This document shows, piece by piece, positions 8,668 to 17,216 of a stretch of 49,430 nucleotides of DNA (positions within the stretch are counted from its first letter, which is position 1; the number at the start of each line of letters is the position of its first letter). Below the pieces are notes generated by a model. That model ran no database searches, was not told the origin of the DNA, and was given only the letters and a program-made list of their open reading frames with translations. Source of the stretch: Mesorhizobium sp. LSHC420B00 (GTDB lineage: Bacteria; Pseudomonadota; Alphaproteobacteria; Rhizobiales; Rhizobiaceae); NCBI RefSeq assembly GCF_000503055.1, contig NZ_AYVY01000005.1, positions 144,414-193,843 on the forward strand, written 5' to 3'. Both the position numbers and the translations under genes were made by a program.

Positions 8668-8684
8668 GTAAGCCATTCGTAAGC
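8668..8684 (+). promoter_or_regulatory. Tandem GTAAGC repeat, 11-bp period (site 4)
   Basis: The sequence GTAAGCCATTCGTAAGC is 43 bases upstream of the 110-aa gene and points at it. A weaker third unit, GTGACC, lies exactly 11 bases further upstream (8657), so three half-sites may be in register here. Confidence 0.65.
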
Positions 8685-8727
8685 TCGGGCAGGTGAGCAT
8701 TCCGTCTCGCAACAAGTTGATGGAGCA

Positions 8728-9060
8728 ATGACCATGCGTCCCTACTCACTGAACATAAGCCGCATCAAATGTCATTCGACGAACGATTATACAGGTTCTG
8801 ACGACCTTGTTGGAGTGATGGGTCCTGTTCGCTTCCCGATTGGATCCTTCACTCCGGGAAACGACTACAATCTCGACATCAAACAGATCGTTCCAGCCGG
8901 TGAATTCTACCTTAATATTATCGAGACCGACCTTTCAGGCGATGACGAGATAGGGATGATCGACCTGTCCGCGATCATGGATTTCCAAACCGTGAAAAAC
9001 GTGCAGGGCGCGGATGCCAGTTACGACATCACCATCCTCGTCCAATCCGTATCAGACTAG
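8728..9060 (+). CDS. Small C2-like protein, 110 aa
   Basis: The sequence begins MTMRPYSLNISRIKCHSTND and continues YTGSDDLVGVMG. The pattern C-x-S-T-N-D-x(2)-G-x-D-D followed later by IIETDLSGDDEIGMIDLS resembles a beta-sandwich domain with two acidic, probably Ca-binding loops, found as a stand-alone unit or next to toxins in many bacteria. The pairing of strands and acidic loops parallels the C-terminal part of the 164-aa protein, so they may be distant duplicates. GGAG lies close to the first ATG and better spaced for the ATG at 8734, so the protein may start two codons later. It is followed by an inverted repeat. Probable regulon member because of site 4. No signal peptide was seen. Confidence 0.7.
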   Translation: MTMRPYSLNISRIKCHSTNDYTGSDDLVGVMGPVRFPIGSFTPGNDYNLDIKQIVPAGEFYLNIIETDLSGDDEIGMIDLSAIMDFQTVKNVQGADASYDITILVQSVSD

Positions 9061-9069
9061 CTCTAGCAT

Positions 9070-9099
9070 GCGCGATCCGCACTCGAAGCAGGATCGCGC
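9070..9099. terminator. Inverted repeat after the 110-aa gene
   Basis: GCGCGATCC at 9070-9078 is repeated inversely at 9091-9099 around a 12-base loop, 10 bases after the stop. There is no U-run, so termination efficiency is uncertain. Confidence 0.45.
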
Positions 9100-9113
9100 C
9101 TGCTCCGCCTTGG

Positions 9114-9452
9114 ATGTCTGGTGCCTCCGGCGAGGGTGGCCTCTCCGCGCCAGGAACTGCTCCGAACTCAAGCTCGGCGAGCGATCCGGTTCCGATCGAG
9201 CTTCTTGACATGCATGGATCGGTTCCGGTCGGACCGTTCTTTGAAGACCTTGCAGAGAAGGTCATGGACATCAAAGACGTCTGGGAGCTGTTCCCGGGGC
9301 GGAGCGCCCGGCCCTGTAATTTTGGTTCCGAAACGGGAACTCGACAGATGGCTTGGGGTAGCGCCTCCCGACGACGCTTGAGCCTTCCTGCTAGGAATGT
9401 GGGGAGGACGCCGCCAACTAGCCCCTTAGACTGCACTCTGGCGGCCAGATAG
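9114..9452 (+). CDS. Doubtful small reading frame, 112 aa
   Basis: This frame fills most of the gap between the 110-aa gene and the pore-former-like gene. Its middle part (PVPIELLDMHGSVPVG, then FFEDLAEKVMDIKDVWELFPG) looks like genuine protein. The first 20 residues are low-complexity, the last 50 are Arg/Ser-rich, and there is no ribosome site at the ATG. It may be a short hypothetical gene, the decayed end of an older gene, or chance. No tandem GTAAGC site was seen upstream. Confidence 0.2.
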   Translation: MSGASGEGGLSAPGTAPNSSSASDPVPIELLDMHGSVPVGPFFEDLAEKVMDIKDVWELFPGRSARPCNFGSETGTRQMAWGSASRRRLSLPARNVGRTPPTSPLDCTLAAR

Positions 9453-9524
9453 AATCATGCAGATTATACTCTGCTGAACTGGCTTATTTAAGAGTAATGC
9501 CAATAGGCCCATCAGGAGATTGAA

Positions 9525-10091
9525 ATGCTTACTCAAGTAACCGTACCTTACTCTCCCGGCTACGACTATGGAAAAGGTGTCGATCTTGCGACGGGTAGTC
9601 CGATGGGTCATGTCGTCGATGGCGCATTTTCCGGCGTCGACGATGCAATGGGGTCCATATCTTCATTCGACATACGCCGTATTCACACCACCGCCGAACT
9701 CGAAAAGTCGCTGAGCATCAATGTCGAAGCGAGCGGCGGGTGCGGGTGCTTCTCCGCGTCCGGAAGGTTTGACTTCGCCCAAAGTTCCAAGATCCAGAGC
9801 AGTTCCCTGTTCCTGCTCATCTCCGCCAAAGTAACGCTGCCCTTTCACGGCATCGACGAACCAAAGCTGAGCGGCTCGGCGGCGGCGATATCGAGCAATC
9901 CCGAGCTCTTCCAATCACGCTACGGGAACATGTTCGTGAACGGGGTAGGACGCGGCGGGATGTTCCTGGCCGTCCTGCAGATGGATACAGCCAGTTCCGA
10001 GGAGGCCCAAGCCGTTTCGATGGAGTTGTCGGGGTCCTACGGGCTGTTTTCTGCCGACGCCAAGATGAAAATGGCAGAGGCATTTCCATGA
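9525..10091 (+). CDS. MACPF/cytolysin-like protein, N-terminal part (frameshifted)
   Basis: This part runs 188 codons from an ATG preceded by AGGAGATTGAA and ends at a TGA in the sequence TTTCCATGA. Residues about 45-60 read SFDIRRIHTT. Then follow a Gly/Ser/Cys strand (EASGGCGCFSASGRFDF), RYGNMFVNGVGRGGMFLAVLQ and SMELSGSYGLFSADAK. A Y-G-x(2)-F-x(2)-G-x(2)-RGG-x-F strand followed by an S/E-rich turn and a GSYGLFSA strand is what I associate with MACPF/CDC-type pore-forming domains. This is pattern recall, not an alignment. Skipping one T in 10083-10085 joins it to the next frame, giving about 527 residues. It is the only gene of the right-hand group without a visible GTAAGC site. Confidence 0.6.
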   Translation: MLTQVTVPYSPGYDYGKGVDLATGSPMGHVVDGAFSGVDDAMGSISSFDIRRIHTTAELEKSLSINVEASGGCGCFSASGRFDFAQSSKIQSSSLFLLISAKVTLPFHGIDEPKLSGSAAAISSNPELFQSRYGNMFVNGVGRGGMFLAVLQMDTASSEEAQAVSMELSGSYGLFSADAKMKMAEAFP

Positions 10092-10095
10092 AGAC

Positions 10096-11106
10096 GTGCG
10101 CACGACCGTCTACCACGAAGGCGGCCCGATCAATCTGATCATGGGGGACGTAACGGATCCCAGCCAGATGTATGGGCTTCTCCAGCAATGGCTGAACGCA
10201 TTCCAGACCGATCCGAACGCCAATGCCGTTCCTTATTTCGTCACCCTAGCTCCAATCTCCATCGCAGATGGACCGATCCCGCCGAACGCAGCGCAGGTCC
10301 GGCAAGCCCAGGATGTTCTGGTTGAGTGCGCGAAGGAGCGCAGCAGCCGGCTAGACCAGATGAACCTGATGGACTTCATTACGCTCAATCCAGGCAAGTT
10401 CACCTTCACGGCACCGACAACCCTGCAGATGGTTCAGGAGGCATTCCGTGGTTTCCAAGTCGATATAGACATCATCGCGCAAGCCGCCGCCGCGGCGATC
10501 AACGATCCTAAAACAGCGTGCCTGCCGGTTGATTTCGCCGCGAAGCAGACGCCGGCCCGGCGTTTCCCGCAAGGGCTGACGCCCGATCCATTTCCGGAAG
10601 GCGCGAAGGGGCTGAAAAGCGTTTATGCAGACAAGGGAAAAATGATGGTCAGCCGCGACGCGTTGTTGAGCGGGATGCGAGAACTAGAGCCAGACGGCCC
10701 CGCCAAGACCGGGTTTGATATTGGCGTCGCGATGCCCGGAGCAGACACGCTATGGGGCCCGGGAAAGCAGCTTTTCATGGATGGCCTTGATGCTGACGAG
10801 CGCGTTGGCTGCGAGGATTCAGCGTTCTTCATTGTCGCCCGGAATGCGCAACTCGGCCTCGCGACCGTCGGCGCGAAGATCGCGGAGAAGACCTCGACGG
10901 ATGCCTTTAAGGCTGCCCGCACTGCAGAGCCGCCCGGCATGTACACTCTGGGCTTCGACATCGCCTCGGGCCTCTTCGGCGACGCGAGGCTCGGCGCGCG
11001 CGGCCACACCGCACGGGGCCCCGGATCCCTGGGGATCAGGGCAGCCCTCGACCCGAGAGGTCAGCGCGGCTTTGATGCAGCGATGACGCTGTACTCGGTT
11101 GCCTGA
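10096..11106 (+). CDS. MACPF/cytolysin-like protein, C-terminal part (frameshifted)
   Basis: This is the continuation of the previous gene in the +1 frame; codons before the GTG at 10096 already read F-H-E-D. It starts VRTTVYHEGGPINL and goes on with a QQWLNAF segment and PYFVTLAPI. A V-x(3)-Y-x-x-GG turn followed by a W-containing helix and an L-x-PI strand is the usual order at the end of a MACPF-type core. The remaining 240 residues hold an M/L-rich helix (LDQMNLMDFI), a Pro-rich linker and a C-terminal beta-rich part with GFDIGVAMPG and repeated GFDI-like strands, possibly the binding domain. There is no ribosome site at 10096, so independent translation is unlikely. Either this is a broken gene or the extra T is a read error. 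Confidence 0.55.
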   Translation: MRTTVYHEGGPINLIMGDVTDPSQMYGLLQQWLNAFQTDPNANAVPYFVTLAPISIADGPIPPNAAQVRQAQDVLVECAKERSSRLDQMNLMDFITLNPGKFTFTAPTTLQMVQEAFRGFQVDIDIIAQAAAAAINDPKTACLPVDFAAKQTPARRFPQGLTPDPFPEGAKGLKSVYADKGKMMVSRDALLSGMRELEPDGPAKTGFDIGVAMPGADTLWGPGKQLFMDGLDADERVGCEDSAFFIVARNAQLGLATVGAKIAEKTSTDAFKAARTAEPPGMYTLGFDIASGLFGDARLGARGHTARGPGSLGIRAALDPRGQRGFDAAMTLYSVA

Positions 11107-11375
11107 CGACGGGAGCGTCTGATCAACAGGCCAGAGAGCACATTCTCGTTTCACTGCTCAAGCCTGTCAGGCACCGAAAACCACCAGATCGGCCAGCTTG
11201 AAGATGCGAGCGCAGGCTTGATTGGAACGGCTGGAGACTCGGCGCCCGTCGGTTCAATGCGTCAAATTTTCGTCTGGACGGGCTGCTGAGCCCAATGGGA
11301 TCATTTCTGGTTCGGTGAGCGGGATGTGCAGAAACGCACCATCCCGTGATTTTGCCAACTCGCGCCGGGCGTTCG

Positions 11376-12239
11376 TTATGGCCGGTCGGTTCGCCAACCG
11401 AGCCGCGACTCGATGCGGCGCGCACTGATCTTGACCATCGTAATCAAATCCGGGTTCTTTTGCTTCAGCTTCACATCCGGGACGACGATCGAGATCGTGG
11501 CACGGCAGGCTCCTTGGTTGTCACGGATGGGAGCCGCAATGCAGGCAACTGAAAAGTCAGATTCACCAGCCTGGATCGACAGGCCCTGCTCCAGTGCTGT
11601 GGCGGCCGCCCGAGCGAGCACATCCTCGTCCGTCTCGGCGCGTCCGGTCGGAGATGCGATCGCGGATCGAGCGAAAATGGCGCGGCGTTCGGCTTCCGGC
11701 AAATGGCCGACGAGCAGCCGACCCGACGCGGTCCAGTTCAGCGGCGTCCGGGTCCCGACGCGAGATGTAACCTGGAAATGATCTTTGCCCTCTTCCATCG
11801 CAAGCACGACCATATGGTCACCGTCACGGCCGCATAGCTGGATCGTCTCTTTCGAACTCTGAGCCAGTTCGTGCATCTCCTGCGTTGCCACGTTGAGCAG
11901 GTCCAATGTGCGAGCGTAGGTCAGGCCGTACTGATAGAGCCGCGGACCCAGCCAGAGCAGGCCGCCGTCCTTGCGGTCCAGCAGTTCCTTTTCGACCAGA
12001 TCGTCGACGATGACGTAGATCGTCGACAGGGGGGCGCCGATGTCGTGCGCAATCTCATATGCAGTTGCTGGCCGCCCCTGCTTTTGCAGATAGTCGAGTA
12101 TCTGCAGCGCACGGTCGATACCGCTGGTGCGCGAGCGGCGGGGTTCCCGCGGGTCTTCGGCGGGGTTCAGGTGCAGGTCGGGCGCTATCGTGGGCATGGC
12201 ATTCTCGGTTTTGCGGGCACTGTAAGGCAGCCGGGGCAT
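11376..12239 (-). CDS. IclR-family transcriptional regulator
   Basis: A 287-aa protein with an N-terminal winged helix (about residues 38-95, GIDRALQILDYLQKQGRPAT then APLSTIYVIVDDLVEKELL) and a C-terminal IclR effector domain. The effector part has LNWTASGRLLVGHLP, where the GR-x-L motif lines the ligand pocket, and a late FSVACIAAPIRD strand. IclR proteins bind small acids or sugars and usually control adjacent catabolic operons. The gene is last in the minus-strand peptide-importer operon, 15 bases after the PLP enzyme gene, so it is probably co-transcribed and regulates it. The start at 12239 could be replaced by the internal ATG at 12197; neither has a strong ribosome site. The ligand is presumably the imported compound or its deacylated product. 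Confidence 0.9.
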   Translation of the reverse strand: MPRLPYSARKTENAMPTIAPDLHLNPAEDPREPRRSRTSGIDRALQILDYLQKQGRPATAYEIAHDIGAPLSTIYVIVDDLVEKELLDRKDGGLLWLGPRLYQYGLTYARTLDLLNVATQEMHELAQSSKETIQLCGRDGDHMVVLAMEEGKDHFQVTSRVGTRTPLNWTASGRLLVGHLPEAERRAIFARSAIASPTGRAETDEDVLARAAATALEQGLSIQAGESDFSVACIAAPIRDNQGACRATISIVVPDVKLKQKNPDLITMVKISARRIESRLGWRTDRP

Positions 12240-12254
12240 TTACCACAGCCAGCC

Positions 12255-13454
12255 TCAATCCGGCCAGTTGAGGATCGCAGCCTCGCGGGCCATGAGACGC
12301 TCGTTCCATGGTGTGGCGATGATCGCATTCGACTTGCGCGCGCCATCAAGCTCCTCGGCAAGCCGTGCCGCCACAATGAATTCTTCGTCGGGATGCAAAT
12401 TGCATGGATCGAGGAAGAAATAGCCGTGCTCGACTTCATGATCGCGGACGACCACCGGCGGATTGCCAGCTGCCAGCCGGTCGGCCAGATCCCAGGCTGT
12501 AATGCGCGATTCGGCGGCATTCACCCACACCTTCAAGCGATCGAGCGGATTGCTGGTCGGGTCGGGTACGATAGCGGCGGTGACGCCAGGCCGCCCCTCG
12601 AGTGCTTGCGCCCAGCAGTCGAGCGCTCGGCGTTCGCGAGCGCGAATACCCTCATGGTCACGCGTTTTCCAGGCCTGGAGAGCAGCGAGCGCACCGACGA
12701 TGCCTTCCTTGCCGACCTTCATGCCGCGCCCGATGCCCCGGTTCTGCAAGTAGACGTCGCGCACCCGCGCCTTCGTGCCTGCGACGATACCGGATGTCGG
12801 GCCGCCCAGGAATTTGTGACCCGAATACAGCACCAGATCGGCTCCGCTGGCGAGAAAGCCCGCCAGATCGTATTCGGACGCTGCGTCGACGATGACCGGG
12901 ACCCCGCGTGCACGGGCGGTTTCGACGAACATCTTCAGCGGGATTTGCCCATACTCGACGACATGGTGCGACACGACGTAGATTGCTGCAGCAGTGCGCT
13001 CGGTGATAGCGCCTGAGAGCTGATACGCCGAGGCGCTGGTCGCCTGACCGACCGGCACGACCTTGGCGCCGGCGAGACGGATCGCCTGTTCGATCGGTGC
13101 GCCGTAGCTGACCATGTGGCCGGACTGGATGACGATCTCGTCTTTCAGTCCAGCGGTATCCGGCAGCCGTTCGATCGCGGCAAGGTCCGGGCCCGTCATG
13201 CTGGCCGCCACGGCCAGGCTGATTGCCGCGGAACAGGAGGCGGTGATGAAACCGGCCTCCGCGCCCGTCAATTCGGCGATCACGGCGCTGGCCTTGCGAT
13301 GCAGATCGGCCATTTCGACAAACTCGGTGAGAATGCCGGACACAGCCTCGACAGCCGTGGGAACGACAATGGAGGCGCCGAGCGAGGTCATCGTGCCTGA
13401 GACGTTGATGACGGGCCTGAGGCCCAACTGGCTGCGGATATCTTCGACAGGCAT
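12255..13454 (-). CDS. SelA/DgaE-like PLP-dependent enzyme
   Basis: A 399-aa fold-type I PLP enzyme. Residues 66-82 ([17 protein letters not shown]) form the phosphate-binding turn, D190 in VIVDAAS binds the pyridine nitrogen, and K214 in [12 protein letters not shown] is the expected Schiff-base lysine. The family includes selenocysteine synthase and D-glucosaminate-6-phosphate ammonia-lyase (DgaE). Members without a selD/selB context usually act on amino sugars or amino acids by beta-elimination. Here the neighbours are a deacetylase-type amidohydrolase, a RidA protein and an ABC importer. That favours an ammonia-lyase or aldolase-like step giving an enamine/imine, which RidA would hydrolyse. 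The substrate is unknown. It is not SelA proper, since no selenium genes are near. Confidence 0.8.
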   Translation of the reverse strand: MPVEDIRSQLGLRPVINVSGTMTSLGASIVVPTAVEAVSGILTEFVEMADLHRKASAVIAELTGAEAGFITASCSAAISLAVAASMTGPDLAAIERLPDTAGLKDEIVIQSGHMVSYGAPIEQAIRLAGAKVVPVGQATSASAYQLSGAITERTAAAIYVVSHHVVEYGQIPLKMFVETARARGVPVIVDAASEYDLAGFLASGADLVLYSGHKFLGGPTSGIVAGTKARVRDVYLQNRGIGRGMKVGKEGIVGALAALQAWKTRDHEGIRARERRALDCWAQALEGRPGVTAAIVPDPTSNPLDRLKVWVNAAESRITAWDLADRLAAGNPPVVVRDHEVEHGYFFLDPCNLHPDEEFIVAARLAEELDGARKSNAIIATPWNERLMAREAAILNWPD

Positions 13455-13482
13455 GGTCTTGTGCTCCGACTATTCGATGCGA

Positions 13483-13974
13483 CTAATCAACGGCGATGAC
13501 GGCTTCAATTTCGACGCTGATCCCTCCCGGCAGTGATCCGTGACCGACCGCAGAGCGGGCATGGGTGCCGCGCTCGCCGAAAACGTCAATGAGCAGGTCC
13601 GAGCAGCCGTTGATCACTGCGGGGTGATCGGCGAAATCCGGCGTGGCGTTTACCATGCCGAACAGCTTTACCACACGTCGCACGCGGCACAGATCGCCGA
13701 GCGCTGCGTGCATGACGGCAATGAGGTTGACACCGGTCAGCCGCGCATGGGCATAGGCCTGATCCACGGTCACGTCGGCACCGACCTTGCCCGTATAGAC
13801 CCGGCCGTCGGCCTCACTCGGCCCCTGGCCGGACAGGAACAGCAGCTTGCCCTCCTGCACGTGTGTGACAAAATTGGCGATCGGCGGCGGCGCCTCGGGC
13901 AGCGTTATTCCAAGCGCCAAAAGCCGGTCGTAGGGCGTGCTTTCCGGTCGCTTCATGAGCTCGGAAAAAGTCAT
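13483..13974 (-). CDS. RidA-family (YjgF/Rid) protein
   Basis: The protein is 163 aa from the ATG at 13974, with GGAG upstream; a longer frame to 14259 runs through the ATPase gene and is rejected. It has the Rid-family order: LFLSGQGPSEADGRVYTGKV, then NLIAVMHAALGDLCRVRRVVKLFGMVNATPDF in the middle, and a C-terminal RSAVGHGSLPGGISVEIEAV. Rid proteins hydrolyse reactive enamines and imines released by PLP enzymes. The usual Arg of the RidA active site (R-x-A-V) is present in HARSAVG. It lies 28 bases upstream of the PLP enzyme gene and 13 bases downstream of the ATPase gene, so it is within the operon. It is longer than E. coli RidA (128 aa), resembling the longer Rid subgroups. Confidence 0.85.
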   Translation of the reverse strand: MTFSELMKRPESTPYDRLLALGITLPEAPPPIANFVTHVQEGKLLFLSGQGPSEADGRVYTGKVGADVTVDQAYAHARLTGVNLIAVMHAALGDLCRVRRVVKLFGMVNATPDFADHPAVINGCSDLLIDVFGERGTHARSAVGHGSLPGGISVEIEAVIAVD

Positions 13975-13987
13975 ACACAAACTCCAA

Positions 13988-15001
13988 TCAGATCGTTTTT
14001 TGGTTGTGCCGGATGCAGGCCACGTGATGCCCGCCGCCGATATCGTCGACGGGCGGAATGATCCCGGCGCAGGCAGCAATTGCGTTCGGACAGCGGGTGC
14101 GGAAGACGCAGCCGGAAGGCGGGTCAATCGGGCTTGGAATGTCACCACGCAAGGCGACGTGAGTGCGTCGGCGGGTCGGGTCGGGCACGGGTGCTGTCGC
14201 CAGCAATGCCTTGGTGTATGGGTGCCGCGGCGCGGCGTAGAGAAGACGGCTCGGACCACGCTCCATGACGCGGCCGAGATACATCACCACCACTTCGTCG
14301 CAAAGGTATTCGACCACCGAGAGGTCATGCGCGATGAACAGCAGCGTCAGGCCGAGCCGCTTTTGCAACTCACCGAGCAAGTTGAGCACCTGCGCCTGCA
14401 CCGACACGTCAAGCGCCGAGACCGGCTCGTCGGCGACGACGAATTCCGGCTCGACGGCGAGCGCGCGTGCAATGCCGATGCGCTGGCGCTGGCCGCCGGA
14501 GAATTCGTGCGGGTAGCGCGTGGCGTGATCAGGCGACAGGCCGACCAGGGTCAGCAGTTCGGCGACCCTGTCGGCACGTCGCTTGCCTCGCGGAAAGCCG
14601 CGCGCGTCGAGTGCCTCGCCGATGATGGCGGCGATGCGCATGCGCGGGTTGAGGCTGGAGAATGGATCCTGGAACACGATCTGCAGCTTTTGCCGATAGC
14701 CGCGCATTTCACGTGCGGACAGCGAAAACAGATCGACGCCGTCGAACAGCGCTTTGCCTCTGGTCGGCTCCACCAGCCTGAGGATGGCGCGCCCGGCGGT
14801 GGTCTTGCCGGAGCCGGACTCGCCGACCAGCCCGACCGTCGAGCCGCGTCCGACATCGAAGCTGACATCCTCGACAGCATGAACGATGCGGCCATTGCGG
14901 GCGGGAAAGTGCTTTGTCAGACCCTGCACGCTGAGCAATGGCGCAGTCGCCGCACGACTTGGTATCACCCCGGCGCTCACAGCTCTGCACTCCTGATGCA
15001 A
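13988..15001 (-). CDS. Peptide-type ABC transporter ATP-binding protein (DppF-like)
   Basis: A 337-aa ATPase of the oligopeptide/dipeptide subfamily. Walker A is GESGSGKTT, the signature FSGGQRQR, and Walker [12 protein letters not shown]. The C-terminal extension contains [14 protein letters not shown] and a further Cys, the region that in many Dpp/Opp ATPases can hold an Fe-S cluster. It overlaps the end of the DppD-like gene by 25 bases; a GTG seven codons downstream (14980) would reduce the overlap. It works in the inner membrane with the second ATPase and the two permeases encoded upstream. DppF-like assignment rests on position after the D-type ATPase and on sequence. Confidence 0.9.
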   Translation of the reverse strand: MHQECRAVSAGVIPSRAATAPLLSVQGLTKHFPARNGRIVHAVEDVSFDVGRGSTVGLVGESGSGKTTAGRAILRLVEPTRGKALFDGVDLFSLSAREMRGYRQKLQIVFQDPFSSLNPRMRIAAIIGEALDARGFPRGKRRADRVAELLTLVGLSPDHATRYPHEFSGGQRQRIGIARALAVEPEFVVADEPVSALDVSVQAQVLNLLGELQKRLGLTLLFIAHDLSVVEYLCDEVVVMYLGRVMERGPSRLLYAAPRHPYTKALLATAPVPDPTRRRTHVALRGDIPSPIDPPSGCVFRTRCPNAIAACAGIIPPVDDIGGGHHVACIRHNQKTI

Positions 15002-15996
15002 CGGGAAGCGCCGTGCAGTCCTGCCGGCATCAATGGCGGCGGTGCCGCGCGACAGGGCGCAATGGCGAAGTCACAGCGCGGCTCGAAGGCGCAACCCGGC
15101 GGCAATGCGGTGATCGGCGGCACGCTGCCGGGAATGGAATAGAGCGCCCGGCGCTTGCCGTCGTCACCGATGTCGCGCGCGGCATTGGGCGTGCAGGCCA
15201 GCAGCCCTCTCGTGTAGGGATGGCGCTGGTGCGCAAACAGGTGGTTGACCGGTGCCTGCTCGACGACACGGCCGCCGTACATGACGACGACATCATGGGC
15301 GATCTCGGCGACGACACCGAGATTGTGGGTGATGAAAAGGATCGACATGCCCATCTCGACCTGCAGGCGACGCAAGAGATCGAGGATCTGCGCCTGGATG
15401 GTGACGTCGAGGGCCGTAGTCGGCTCGTCGGCGATCAGCAGCGACGGACTGCAGGCGAGTGCCATGGCGATCATGACGCGCTGGCGCATGCCGCCGGACA
15501 TCTGGTGCGGATAGTCGTCGAGCCGCGAGACGGCGTCCGGAATCTCGACATGCTTCAGCATGGCGAGCGCACGGCTGCGCGCTTGCTCCCGGGTCACCGG
15601 CTCGTGCAGCGCGATCATTTCGCCGATCTGATCGCCGACCGTTAAGAGCGGGTTGAGGCTGGTCATCGGCTCTTGGAAAATCATCGCGATTTCCCGACCG
15701 CGGACCTTGCGGAATTCCTTCTGGGTAAATCCGGCGAGGTCGTGGACACGCTCCTGCCGATCGCGGAACAATATCTGGCCGCCGGCGATCCTTCCGGGCC
15801 GTGACAGCAGGCCCATGATCGACAGGCTGGTCACCGACTTGCCGGAACCGGATTCTCCGACCACGGCCAGAGTCTTGCCGTGCTTCAGGTCGAAGGTGAC
15901 GCCATCGACCGCCTTGGCGGTAAGACGGCGGGTCTGAAACCAGGTCCGCAAGTCCCGAACCGACAGGATGACGTCGCTGGCGATCGCGCCGCTCAT
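14977..15996 (-). CDS. Peptide-type ABC transporter ATP-binding protein (DppD-like)
   Basis: A 339-aa protein from the ATG at 15996. That ATG overlaps the stop of the amidohydrolase gene (ATGA), a sign of translational coupling; the longer frame up to 16329 is a shadow of that gene. Walker A is GESGSGKS, the signature MSGGMRQR, and Walker [13 protein letters not shown]. The C-terminus has a [15 protein letters not shown] motif with paired cysteines, as in Opp/Dpp ATPases. It is the D-type subunit of the importer whose other parts flank it. That the enzyme genes are interleaved with transporter genes argues that import and breakdown serve the same compound. Confidence 0.9.
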   Translation of the reverse strand: MSGAIASDVILSVRDLRTWFQTRRLTAKAVDGVTFDLKHGKTLAVVGESGSGKSVTSLSIMGLLSRPGRIAGGQILFRDRQERVHDLAGFTQKEFRKVRGREIAMIFQEPMTSLNPLLTVGDQIGEMIALHEPVTREQARSRALAMLKHVEIPDAVSRLDDYPHQMSGGMRQRVMIAMALACSPSLLIADEPTTALDVTIQAQILDLLRRLQVEMGMSILFITHNLGVVAEIAHDVVVMYGGRVVEQAPVNHLFAHQRHPYTRGLLACTPNAARDIGDDGKRRALYSIPGSVPPITALPPGCAFEPRCDFAIAPCRAAPPPLMPAGLHGASRCIRSAEL

Positions 15997-17216
15997 GATT
16001 TCCACCCGCAATGCGGACAGACGTGCACACTGCCCGCAGAACCTTCCGGCGGCAGGTGGCGGTGGGCAATGATCGCCTCGGCACCGAGGATAGCGTGGCG
16101 AGGCTCGAACAGCCGGTGCAGCGTACTTGTCGCCCCTTGCGAATCCTTCACGGTGAGCTCGGCGTCGGCGAGGTCGAACAAAGTGAATTCTGCCGGCCTG
16201 CCCTTTTCCAGCAGTCCGTCGGCGGGCAACCGGATGGCGCGGCGCGGCGCCGTCGTCGAGGCCGTCACCACATCGTCGAATGCCATGCCGAGCGACAACA
16301 GCTTCGACATGGTGGTTGCCATATCCCACACCGCGCCGTCGAGCGAGCGGTTGTGCAGATCGGTCGAGATCGTCTTCGGCGGCAGACCGCGCTCGAGCGC
16401 CGCCTTGGCGACATCGAAGGAGAACGAGGCGCCGCCGTGGCCGACATCAAGCACAATGCCGCGCTGCGCCGCATCCTCGGCGAGCCGATAAAGATCGTCG
16501 TCCTCGATGATCGAGCCGCCGGCCTTGCCATTGAAGCAATGAGTGACGATGTCGCCTTCGCTCAGCAGGCCGAGAACATCGTCATAGAGTGGCGGCGGCT
16601 CACCAACGTGCACCATCAGCGGCAGCTTGAGGATGCGGCTGAGCTTCTTCGCCAGCCGGACCGGCGTCAGGTCCCAGCCGCCGGTAATGACGTGGCTGGC
16701 ACGCACCTTCAGTCCGACGATGACGTCGCGGTTGGCCTCGACGGTTGCAATGGTGCGGTCGATGTCGATCGAGCGCATGTCGGTCAGCTCGCTGACACGG
16801 TTGCAGGCGACGAGACCGATCGAACCTATGTTCAGGAACGCGTATATATTCTCTCGCGCCGGCTCTATAATGAACTCGCGAAAGCCGTGGAAATTGGCTT
16901 CGCCGGCTGAGCCGGCATCGACCATCGTGGTGACGCCTCGGGCGGCGCCACATTGCTGCGGCCGCAGCGAAATGTCGGTGCCGCCGTACCAGACATGCAC
17001 GTGAAGATCGGTCCAGCCGGGCGACAGGAACGCGCCATTGGCGTCAAGCATCGTCACATCCTCGCCGGCGGCAATGGTCGAACCGGTTTCGGCGATACGG
17101 CCATCCTTGCCGATCAGCACGTCGATCGTCTGGCCAAACTCGCCGCCGAAGCCGACTGGTTTTGCGCCCCGGATCAACAGCGGCCTTTCGGTTTGGGAAG
17201 AGCGATTGCTGAACAT
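15993..17216 (-). CDS. Amidohydrolase/deacetylase-type metallohydrolase
   Basis: A 407-aa TIM-barrel metallohydrolase. The N-terminal beta-sandwich is followed by PGWTDLHVHVW, the H-x-H metal site. Then come GLKVRASHVITGG (K as the likely carbamylated bridging lysine), HVGEPPPL, THCFNGKAGG, LDVGHGGASFSFD and STDLHNRS (the catalytic Asp region). This set matches the EF_0837-type deacetylase family of amidohydrolases, often encoded next to SelA/DgaE-like PLP enzymes, as here. Likely reaction: removal of an N-acyl group from an imported amino compound, in the cytoplasm. The start codon at 17216 overlaps the previous stop by one base (TGATG), with AAGGACA as ribosome site. The exact substrate cannot be read from sequence. 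Confidence 0.85.
   Translation of the reverse strand: MFSNRSSQTERPLLIRGAKPVGFGGEFGQTIDVLIGKDGRIAETGSTIAAGEDVTMLDANGAFLSPGWTDLHVHVWYGGTDISLRPQQCGAARGVTTMVDAGSAGEANFHGFREFIIEPARENIYAFLNIGSIGLVACNRVSELTDMRSIDIDRTIATVEANRDVIVGLKVRASHVITGGWDLTPVRLAKKLSRILKLPLMVHVGEPPPLYDDVLGLLSEGDIVTHCFNGKAGGSIIEDDDLYRLAEDAAQRGIVLDVGHGGASFSFDVAKAALERGLPPKTISTDLHNRSLDGAVWDMATTMSKLLSLGMAFDDVVTASTTAPRRAIRLPADGLLEKGRPAEFTLFDLADAELTVKDSQGATSTLHRLFEPRHAILGAEAIIAHRHLPPEGSAGSVHVCPHCGWKS

Noticed and set aside
9480..9530. A possible fifth GTAAGC site upstream of the pore-former-like gene
   Set aside because: Only a single GCTTAC was found, inside the coding start (9528), and no second unit at 11-bp distance on either strand.
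10080..10095. Programmed +1 frameshift in the pore-former-like gene
   Set aside because: The slippery UUU-C is there, but the next codon is CCA instead of a stop or rare codon, and no stimulating element was recognised. Left as a lesser alternative to decay or read error.
12602..13536. Plus-strand frames opposite the PLP enzyme gene
   Set aside because: Shadows of a conserved enzyme with clear catalytic residues on the other strand.
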